A stretch of 64,000 bases of DNA from the NCBI RefSeq assembly GCF_965363235.1, contig NC_134838.1, forward strand, positions 17,392,441 through 17,456,440. Reading direction: 5' to 3'. Below the pieces are notes generated by a model. That model did no database searches and was not told the origin of the DNA. It saw only the letters and a program-made list of their open reading frames with translations. Positions within the stretch are counted from its first letter, which is position 1. Each line of letters starts with the position of its first letter. Positions 36,301-48,300 of the stretch are shown one piece after another. The stretch is from Mytilus galloprovincialis. Lineage: Eukaryota; Mollusca; Bivalvia; Mytilida; Mytilidae. The position numbers were made by a program, and so were the translations under genes.

Positions 36301-39300
36301 GTAACTTAATCATGTATAAAAGCTGCACATGTATTTTATTTTATCCTTATATGTTTCATAATGCGGTACATTATGTACACGATAATTATGTTGCTGCAGT
36401 ATAATATTTCGACACAACAATTTGAAATACACAAAACATTTATTTAATTCTTTTGACCAAAGATTTGTAAACTATACATTGTCAAATCCTTGTTTTTACG
36501 TTCGTAGTAACATAGTACATTCCATAGTCAGTCACCTGTGTCAATTCACGTGCAAACTACAAATGTTGTTGTATTTGAATCTTTCGGCCAATGAAATGAG
36601 ACGTTACAAGTTGTTTGTTTGTGATACGCCAGAATGTTATCAATGAACTATCAAACGCTAAAGTTGACTGCATTTCAGTGTAACTTAATATGTGTCCTTA
36701 CCTTTACAGACTTTTCCCATTGTTTCACAAAATCGAATTAAGAAGGACCCACTAACTCCTCCACTTTGTTGACAAGTATATGGTTTCCACTGAACTAACA
36801 CTGCGTTATGGTTATATGGTAATTTTCTTTCAATTACTGGCCCAATTGGGGGTTCTGTTACAAATACATTAATTTCTAAATCATCGAAATTGTTTTTATC
36901 TATTACTGAAATTCTCGCGGTAGTCCTAACGTTTTGTGTTGTAGAATACTAACATAATTAAATTATACAATTTTATATAGTCATTTGCTTTGGTGTCTCA
37001 TTGGCAATCATACCAAATATTTTATAGTAAAAAACTGGGAGTTAAAGCTGGTGCTGACATTTACATATCTACAGCACATTTGTTTTCTAGAATCGATTGA
37101 CCGATTTCATGAATATGTGTTTTACCTCTGTTGAGACCACTTGATAGGTATAGTCCAATAAAGATTTACAGGTTTCTGGCATCAATGACCTACTGTTACC
37201 TATTTTTTTTTACAGATGTATGTATGCAAATCATATCACAAGGTTTTAAAGAACACAATACTGAAGGAGACCTGACAAAAATGTCAAAAACAACTGTAGG
37301 GGACTCTTGAATAAGTATCATTTCCACAAATACAGATTCCTGTAAATCTGCATACTATTACGTTAACATTGTTATCACAGGCATTTGCTCATTTAACCAA
37401 ATACATTCTGAAATGATCCTCAATTAATCCAGTATTTTGCTATTTAAAGCATAAATACGAGTAGGCGCTTAGTGTGCCGTATATTGATAGTTTTCTCTAT
37501 GTAGAAGACATACTGCGCAACATTTCCTTTTCGGTCTATATGAACACGTTGCTTTTCAAGTGAAGTTGTAGGTTCAAGTGCAAGTTAATAACACGCATTC
37601 ACCATTTACAACGACGACAAATAATGTATACTATAAAAAAAGAATCTCATTATCCAAATCTCCATTTTTAACATTATTTATACATCTACGATTAACCACG
37701 GAACGATTCAATGTCCAACCAACCTTCATTGGCAAATGTAATAATGTAGATGTTATGACAGTCATCTAGAAAATAAATAAACGTAACTATATACCTCCAT
37801 TAATGTGATAAACACAGTCCTCGTACCAGTGTATCCCACTGCTTATTAACAGTCCCTCTCTTGTTTCTGCTTCTAGAGACAGTCCGTATATGTAATCAGA
37901 ATAATTCCCTATGCCTAATGATATAACAGTAGACGTATTCATGATTTCAATATGCAATGGGAAAATCCTGGACTCCAGTGGTTCCTGAAAATACAAATAA
38001 CATATAAACTGTATAAGTATTTACATAATATGGAAGAAATAATCACGAGCGTATGTGTGAAAGCTACGAAATACACTAACAACTGGAAAGGTAGATATCC
38101 ACAATTCGAAAAGTCACAGTTCGGTCTCTAATGAAGACGCACATTACTTGTTTTCAGGTACGTCATACAAGACCACGAATAAAGTAAATGTGCTAAACAA
38201 ATAAGACGTTTAACATAGCTAGATAAACGAAATCTATATGAAACAATATGGCTTATCAAGACCTAGACAATAACCACATATTCTTGCTTTTCATCAAGCT
38301 TATAAGGGTTAAACGACTGAAATCGAAACTTAATCAGTTTTTATGGTCACCACCACGAATTGGTTAAACGATATGATATTATCTGTAACACAACTCACTA
38401 GCGACAATATTTTTTGCGTATCTTAGATCTTTTAAGATGTCAGAATAGTCTGATTTTTAAATTAACCGATTGTGTCCTCCTGTACCAGATTGTGAAATTT
38501 TTACTGAGTTTGGATTCGCATAACTTACGATTCATGTATAGCAACAGAAACGTACACTCGCAAGTGGCGACACCTGGTCTTACTCCTTTAGAATTTCAGG
38601 CAATTTTATTAGTGTTTTATATGGATTAACACTTGCGTGTCAGAGCTCAAACTCTCACCATTGGAGAGTCACCTATTACATTTATGTTAAATAAAACGAT
38701 ATTGAAGTGAATATACACAAAAACTCACAAAACAAATGTTTGGTAAATTTCCTTTACACCATACTACAGTCACGCTGGACAATTCTTTGAACGAACTGTT
38801 ATCAGTTTCAGGTGATATTTTCCAAGTTAATAAGACCAAACTGTTGTTCAGCGTTTCTACCTTAAATTGTGTAGGTAATGGTGGACCTTCAAAAGTAATG
38901 ATACTGATTAACACACTGTAATCAACATATAGACATTTGTATGCAATTGTCATACAAATGGGATGTTAAACTGACTTTAAAACCAGATTTTAGAAGACAT
39001 TAGAAAATGCTTGTACTAAGTCAGGATTAATACACTGGTTTTCCATTAATTTGATGTGTTTGAGCTCTTGATTTTTCCATTTGATACGGGACTTTCTGAT
39101 ATGAATTTTCTCAGGAGTTCAATTTTTTTTTAGCCTTTTCCATCATTGACTCTCATATTTATTTATATCAATTTACATCAATACTGGCTTCAACTGATTT
39201 TTATATATAGTTTGTTCTTATGTTGTACTGTTATACCACTGTCCCAGGTTAGGGGGAGGGTTGGGTTCCCGCTAACATGTTTAACCCTGCCACATTATTC

Positions 39301-42300
39301 ATGTATTTGCCTGTCCCAAGTCAGGAGCCTGTAATTCAGTGGTTGTCGTTTGTTTATTTTGTTTTGCGTTCATTTTTTTTTTAAATAAGGCCGTTAGATT
39401 TTTCGTTTGAATTAATTGTTTTACATTGTCATATCGGGGCCTTTTATAGCTGACTATGCGGTATGCGCTTTGCTCATTGTTGAAGGCGGTACGGTGACCT
39501 ATAGTTGTTAATGTCTGTGCCATTTTGGTCTCTTGTTGACAGTTGTCTCATACCACATCTTCTTTTTTATATTCATAATTATTATCAAAATATGCTAGAA
39601 TATAAATATATGTCAAGTATCAATGGTCTAGAACTATAGTATTTAATTCGAGACCATCGTGTTTTTTTATGTGTGAAGTAAACGCTAACTATTATCTGTA
39701 AGTAGTTATCAAAAGTACCAGGATTATAATTTTATACGCCAGACGCGCGTTTCGTCTACATAAGACTCATCAGTGACGCTCAGATCAAAATAGTTAAAAA
39801 AGCCAAATAAATACAAAGTTGAAGAGCATTGAGGACCCAAAATTCCAAAAAGTTGTGCCAAATACGGCTAAGGTAATCTACTCCTGGGGTAAAAAAATCC
39901 TTAGTTTTTCGAAAAATTCAAAGTTTTGTAAACAGACAATTTATAAAAATGACCATATAATTGATATTCATGTCAACACCGAAGTGCTGACTACTGGGGT
40001 GGTGATACCCTCGGGGACGAAACGTCCACCAGCGGTGGCATCGACCCAGTGGTGTAAATCAAGAGTACCAGGCCTTTTCCGTTTTACTTTTTGAGAAAAA
40101 GGATGATAGGCTCTTTTACAAAATCCTGACGCATCAAATCAATGTCCAGCCTCAAGTGTTTTTCTGCAGATGTGTCCTCCATCCCATATTGCGTCGTAAA
40201 CGTTACATATATAAAATTGAGAATGGAAATGGTGAATGTGCCAAAGAGACAACAACCCGACCATAGAAAAAAACAACAGCAGAAGGTCACCAACAGGTCT
40301 TCAATGTAGCGAAAAATTCCCGCACCCGGAGGCGTCCTTCAGCTGGCCCCTAAACAAATATATACTAGTTCAGTGATGATATATATATATATCTTGCAGT
40401 AATTTGTAGGATCCTTTACAAGAGATAATTCAGCTGATCTGTAACAATAACATCGTCATGCCTTATATATCAAGTACTGTATTACGACGCTAGATTAAAA
40501 CTGACGAGGATAGGTAACACCCGGCCACCGAAAGCTTTATTATTGTGAAGCCCAGTTGGTTGAGTGGTCTAATTGTATACACATATATGTGTCATTTTTC
40601 TGTAATTTTGTATGTATTATGAGATTATTTGTACATTCTGATTTTACTTATACAGCTTTCAAAAACTCACGGAGAAAAGATTTCCAATTTCAACGATATT
40701 TATATTCGAATCATCTTGAAATCAACCATTGTTCAGTCTATATGCATCTCGAAAAGTATGCAGATTATATTCATCTTTACATATGTTAAGTTTATCATAC
40801 ATCTTTAATAATATACAGCTTATCTTGAGAGATGTACATCAAGATTACTTTGGGTATACCATAGAGGCGTTGTAACAAAAAAAAGATGCCCCTTTGTCAT
40901 GCAGTTTCATACAACACTTCACGAGTTAAGGAATCACTTCTTTCTTTCTTCGATTTCGACATAATCGAATTATACCTATCACTAAGTCAGTTTGAACTCA
41001 CATGTGCAACACGAAGGGATGTGGAAACAAGAATCAGGATCTTTTTACCCTTCCTGAGTACCTGCATTTTTCCTGAGTTGTTTTTGTTGGGATTCGGTTT
41101 TCTCAGTCATAAGTTTTCGTTTTTGTGTTTTGTGTATTATTGTCATTCTTTTGGTCACTTTTCGATTTGTGCTATATGGTCGTGTCAGTTTGTCGTCAAC
41201 TTATGAGGTTGAATATCCATTTAGTTGATTTTGACTCATTCTTAATGAAGTAACACATACTTGGCTTTCGATGTATTTGGTATGAGCATTCTTGAGAAAG
41301 GTTATTCGGAATAAGATTTATCAAATGTGCCTTTCGGTTTTACAATGCAATGCATATTTACAGCAGGGTAGTAAACTAAACAAGAATATAAGCAATATCG
41401 GTTTTAAATTTCTTCCACCTATTAAAAAGCATCCTACATAATGCTACAGCTGTTTGAAAATATAGATGAACCCGCAATGAATATTAATGCGCCCTCCTGG
41501 ATATATGACACCTAAACAGGGGAAAATCTTGTAAAATAGATATCAAAGGTGCCAGGATTATAATTTAATACGCGTCTGGCGCGTTTCGTCTACATAAGAC
41601 TCATCAGTGACGCTCATATCAAAACGGTTAAAAAACCAAACAAGTACAAAGTTGAAGAGCATTGATGACCCAAAATTCTAAAAAAAAAAAAAGGTGTGCC
41701 AAATACGGCTTAGGTAATCTTCTCCTGGGATAAGAAAACCCTTAGTTTTTCGAATAATTCAAAGTTTCGTAAACAGGAAATTTATAAAAATGATCTTATA
41801 ATTGATATTCATGTCAACACCTAAGTTCTGACTACTCGGCTGGTGATACTCTCGGGGACGAAACGTCCACCAGCAGTAGCATCAACCCAGTGGTGTAAAA
41901 ATGCATCTACGAAAAAATTAAAATGTATAAGAACACATGATTCTTCTTACAATGTCAGTATCATAGTTATTTCTTAATGGAATAAATACTTACGAGAGTT
42001 ATCAGGAAAAACAAAGATATGAGCATCAGGGACTTTGGGATAACCTCTTCTATTCATCTGTGTTAATTCTATCCGACTGACTTCATTAGGATCAATCATA
42101 GTGTCTAAAGATACTTTTGTGGGCTGGATTAGTATTTCCTTGTTGCTCTCTTTATCATTTAACGTTATAATTGTCACCCGATAGTTAGTTATATTCCCAC
42201 ATCTCTTCACGCGAGAAATAGGCTGAAATAATGTAATGCAATTTTGAAATGTAACGTTTATAAAGTAGATAATGCAATAATAAAATTCAATTTTAAAATA

Positions 42301-45300
42301 TGATTGAGACGTTTATTCTGTAGATAATGCAATAAGTTTATCTGCAAGAAGTTTCTCAAATTCAAAACTAGGATCAAAATCAAAATGCAGAAAACATTAA
42401 CCAAACATATTTCATGATTTATATATCCATGTTTTCTTTTTCTAAACCAATGTATGCTTTATATTTTTATAATCCTGGTACCTTTGATAACTATATATGG
42501 CACTGATGCCAAATCTGTTTTTTTTTAATATTGTTTTTTTTTCTATAAATGGATATTTCTGTATTTTTAGGAACTCTTGGCAATAATTATATGTCATTTG
42601 AATATGCAGTTCATTAACCACTCACTTTCCAGTATATCTTTACACACGATTCGTTGACACTTGAGAAATATCCAGGATAAAATTCGGGCACTGCCTGTGG
42701 AACTAAATGATATAATAAATATTCTATTAATATTGTACAACTTTATAACAAGTAATGTTTCATTCAATATACGTATTTAAAAAATTGGATGGAAATAATT
42801 TCTTTTCAGAATTTGGAAATAGGAAATTAACTACTATAGTAGAGTTCAGAGTTGAAATCAATTGGATAAGATGAATTTACCTACAGTTTAGCGGAGAATT
42901 CAAATCCCATCAAAAGATTTTGATGATAAAAATCAAGTTAACAAACAAATAATGATAGAATCGCATGAACTTCAAAAGAACTGAGTCAGGTATGTTGACA
43001 GGATGTAAGGCATATGCATTGAATTGTACAGACGTAATTTTGAAAAGACAATACTCTAGAACTAAAGCCATTGGCTCAAAATAATTAAAGCAACTCAGCT
43101 GAATTCGGCATAACCTTTAGGAATAGCTAACAAAGGTACCGGGATTATAATTTTGTACGCCAGAATTTAGGGTCTTTTTCAAATTTTTGGTCTTTTAATT
43201 TTATTTTTTTTCGAGCGTCAAAACGTATCTGGCGTTCACAGTCTTAAGAATGGTTTATATGGTGAATTTGTTTGAAGTAGATATATATGTCTTCATTCTG
43301 TATTTGTATTGTTAACGGCAATATTGAGTTGGTGGTACTAAAATGTGCGAATAAAATACCGACATTTTCATAGTAAATATAGGTTACAGTAATATTAAGA
43401 TCTCATTCATAGGTTTAGAAAGTTAAGAGAACCAACAAACTAGTAGAAATCGCATTAATTCAAAAACGAACAAGACCGGAAAGGCGTTTTATGCTTAGTT
43501 TGCCCAACCCGCCATGCGAATATGAACTCATTATAATATCCAATTAAGACCATAGTAGCTTAGAAGATTGGAAGGCGGAGGCAGAACTCATACGTTAAGC
43601 TAATACTTAAATCTATTAACGTAACGTTTACCATTAAACTCATTAAAACTGTGTATGATATTCAAAGCATTTTATTACTGTGGATTCATTTATTTTCGTG
43701 GGTATCAATTTTGATGGACCCTTGAAAACTTGCATATTTGTAGATATTTGATTTCGTGGTTTTACCAATCTCTGTATACAAACCCTATTGAAGATATGTA
43801 ATTCGTTGAAAATTTGAATTCGTGGTTCATCAGTTCCCACTAAAACAATTTGAACCAAAATCAAATATTTTGGCCACGAGCATCACTGAAGAGACATGTA
43901 TTGTCGAAATGCGCATCTGGTGCAAGAAAATTGGTACCGCTAATTTTATTTTTATTACCCTCATATACCCTTTTTAAGTCAATGCATCGCTTATGTAAAT
44001 CGTTAACTTGGCTACTAACTGTCATCATCTGTAGTAACTGCAATTTTGAAAGCATCACTCCAGAATCCAGATCGGTTCCCATTTCTTGGAATAACATCAA
44101 TTGCTAAATCATATGACGTAAAGGATGTCAAATTGGTCAAGGTAACGCTACAGTTGGATGGTAAAGACTAAAATAAATTTGTTACATTTGATTATTACAT
44201 CTTAAAGTACTTTGTTGCTGCTAATGTATGTATCTAAAGGGTACATTTGTGATCAAAGCTCATAGCTGAAATTTCTTAACATCAAGTTATATCCAGATGC
44301 AAACATTGAGAAATTTTTACCGAACATTGTCTGACGCCATTTACGGTTATCGGTCTGACATGCTTATTTCTCACATTTGAAGTTATTTTATTACATGAAA
44401 GGGTTCAAATACCGACTTAAAAAAAGGCAGAATAATATTACATTTAAAAGAGGGACGAAAGATACCAGAGGGAGAGTCAAACTCATAGATAGAAAATAAA
44501 CTGACAACGCCATGGCTAAAAATTAAGAAAACAAACAGACAAATAATAGTACAGAAGACAAAACATAGAAAACTAAAGACTAAGCAAGAAGAACCCCACC
44601 AAAAACTTGGGGTGATCTCAGGTGCTCCGGAAGGGTAAGCAGATCCTGCTCCTCATGTGGCACCCGTAGTGTTGCTTTATTATTTTATTATTTAATAGTC
44701 AGCAGAATGTTAATGTTAACATGTTTTCATAATGAGTCTTGAATGATTTTTTTTTAAAATAAACGTGTATTTATTTCTTCAGTTTAAAATCCTACAATTG
44801 AGAGATCATTAGTGAATGTGAAATTTACGACTAGGAAAATATTTCAAGTAGTTTTTCAAACAAATGCAAAACGTAAGATTAATGGTCAAGAATTTATGAC
44901 ATTACTATGTTTGTGAAATATTATATGTTGACATAGATTGACTAACTACAAAAGATATATTGACATTTATATTTTTATTTAAGAAACTTTTATTTGACTT
45001 ATTCGGCACTATTTTGTGAATTTACTAGTACCAATGATGGCATAGCCAGTGCGTAATTGTGCTGTTAAATTATATGGTTTGTTATTAAGTAAGCTACCGT
45101 TGACCCCACTGTGAAACATAACCAATGGTATGTGTTGACAAAACAAGACTTCTTTTATTTCAATGCAGATCAGTACTGACATTGTCTTATTTAATGATCC
45201 TAAAAAATGCATTTTCATTGACATTTTTTATCAGTTATCAAGACTTTGGTTCAAATCATCATTCGATCATATATAAGCTCTCACATACTATCAAGAACAA

Positions 45301-48300
45301 TAACAACATGTTTATGTCATTTAAACTCAATGAGTCTGGTATTCGAGGTGAAAATGACAAACATTGATTTGCACATTTGTTTGGATTATTTAAGCTAAAA
45401 GCACAGTAATTTTTCTTGATATTCATGGATTCAACCTTTCCTTCAATCTGTAACTCGATGACTTGAATTATGAATGCTTTTACTACTAAATTTTTATGTT
45501 GTCTGGACAGAGGTCAGTAAAAAATTGTTGATTGTTTTATTCAGGGTGTCGAATATTAAAACCTTTGTAAGATGTTATTCATTACAAGCTTGTAAAAATA
45601 AATAAAGTAAGGTAAAGATCAATTGAATAGCACTTAAATTTGATACCGAATATACATATTTTTCACTTGCATGTTATTCTTTATATATAAAAAAGAAGAT
45701 GTGGTATGCTGTGTTCCTTTCTGTATGATAATCCTTTTTATTATTCTGTGAAACAGGTTCTTTACTTATTCAGCAGTACTATGTTAAAATGCCATTACAA
45801 ATGTTTGCCTAACCAGTGAGTAAGCAGATGTTAAATTATAGGGTCTGTTACCCAGTAAGCTACCGACATCGACGTATCTACTGAAGTAGAAGGCTGAATG
45901 ACATGTGCTTGTTTTCTTATTATCACTTCACGATTCAGTGATATTTTTAGATTCTATTGACAATATATCAAGCCAATAGAAATTGTCCTAATTTTAGGTA
46001 ATTGAATAGCATCAAAATCAATCCGTTTTTATCAATTTAATATATTATCATTAAACAGTCCTTATCTTGTATAGTCCTTTCTCTAGAAAAGTACTATTAT
46101 AAATAAATAAATTTGTTTTTCTTTCTTTCGTTTATTTAATCAATCTAAAAATATTTCCTTTTAACCTAATTTCATAAATTATGTCATATTTTAGACAGGT
46201 GTTAGTGATAATAAGAAATATATATCAGGTGCACCGACTCAAATTGTGCATTTCTTACGTAGTTATAAAAATGAAATATATAGTCTGAATAACTCATAAT
46301 CCATATGTATTTTCTTTCCTGAAAATAAAGTTAAGGAAAAAATATTTAAAGCTACCAACGTATAGATTATTTTTTATATGAAATATGTAGTCGAAAACTA
46401 ATCAAGACATGTAGTTCGAAGTCTGTAAGAAAATAAGTTTCATACTAAATGTAGATCATTGAGTAACACAAATCACCCTATAGACCAGTGTACATAGCAG
46501 ATGACCAATAGTGACACAAATTTGTCTGTATAGCAAGAAACTGATAATAGTTTAATATGAACAAGATGTTAGGCATTTTTAATAGCTAACTAGAACCGCC
46601 TGTCTAATTACTCATATATTTGACCTTGAGAAAATCAATCGAGTTGATAAGACCAATGATAATCTGTTTATCACTATTTTACTGATGACGACGTTGTCAA
46701 TTTCATTGACAACATCACATGCCATCTTAGTTTCTATCGATAATTTTTAATATCTTTCGACTCCGCTGAGAAAGGAAATTATCATTCAGCAAGATCAAAG
46801 GAAAATTTCGTAAAATAGCGATAATCATTATTTTTGAGAAAAGATTGATCACAAAATAATCACCTGGAAGAGGATAAAATGCAAGCAGGTTATTTCTTTT
46901 TTTTTATATAAAATATGTGGTTTCACTACATTGCAATATTGAAGTATATATAAGAAACAAATACTGCTAGATCAGAATTTAAATCAGAGGCATGAAAACA
47001 TAAATAACCATTCTGTAGTGTTGTGTCATTACTATAAGTTCTTCTTAACAATAAATTCACTTAACATAACAATTAAACTGTTACCTCCCATTCCTTCATA
47101 TTGTTGTTTCTTGCATATTCTGATCTGTACCGTATTCGAAATTCCATTCCCTCATGCGTGGATGGACATTTCCACTTTAAATGAATTGTAGATTTTGTTT
47201 GATATGTCTGCAGACCTTTAATTCTTTCTGGTTTAACTATACAAAAAGATATCACAAGGTGTTTGTTTTGTTCACACATCGTTGTCAATATAATGGAATT
47301 TAATGTGAATGTCATACAAATGAAAGGTTAAGCTAGCTATAAAGCAATACGAAAATGACAGGTGTTGTCCATTCGTTTGATATGTTTGAGAAATCCATTT
47401 TGACATTTGATTAATTATGGACTTTCCGTTTTGAATTTTCCTCGGAAGTTTAATACTTTTTGGTGATTTTACTATATCCTACTTGCAAAAATTGTGAATA
47501 TAAAGAAAGAGAACTATACAGCTTCAAACTCTTTTTTCTTTTCTTCGTTTCTGAACATAAGATTGGTATTTCGAGGTTGAAAAAAAACTGACTATGTATA
47601 ATGAAAATTAATTAAAACTCATGGAAGTAAAGCAAATATTATTGACATGTATGACTATAAGTTAATGGAGGAGGAAATATAGGTAACATGTCTAAACATA
47701 CATACAAATATACAAATCTTTGATGTGTATACGCTCAGTCTGATATCTGGTGGTAGTTCTAAGGATTCAGTCAAAGTCAAAAGTTTAACTTAAAATCAAT
47801 GTGCATTATTTGCAAATATCATGTGTGTTTGAGAGAAGGATTTTAAATTGGCTACATAACGCAATTATATTAGGTTGAAATAACATAAAAACAGTACACA
47901 CATTCAAAAATAAGATTCCATACATGCATGATATTGCTAAATGAATAAAAGAAAAAAAATCAGTAATGCAGTAAGCTAATAGGTAATGCAAGCAAAAGAA
48001 AATAAACTTTATGAATTAAATGCGTCCGAGGCACTTCTTGGGATGTATTTTACCAAATATTAACATAGAAACGTAAGGAGCAATTTGACCAAAGGGAACC
48101 TTAGAATAATAGCCTAAATCATCGACAGTCAACTTTGACTGCGTTGGTTGGAAATCTTATCTTTTAATAATTTCTTGGTGTATTTACGGGGGATTTTAGA
48201 TAAGTATGTATCTGTCATAATTAATGCTAGTACCAAAGCACTGGCTACTGAACTGATTATGAGGTGCGATTTTTTTTTCTTTTATCATTTTAATAAGTCA

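Noticed and set aside
40553..40625. tRNA-like A box (TGGTTGAGTGG) as a possible tRNA gene or SINE head
   Set aside because: No B box (GGTTCRANNCC) and no cloverleaf-compatible arms were found downstream.
40886..41206. 106-codon open frame
   Set aside because: It overlies a diverged family E repeat and its frame is not kept in other copies.
45010..45110. Alternative exon of the cytokine receptor
   Set aside because: Its entry phase does not match the phase 0 intron it lies in, and the receptor frame closes perfectly without it.
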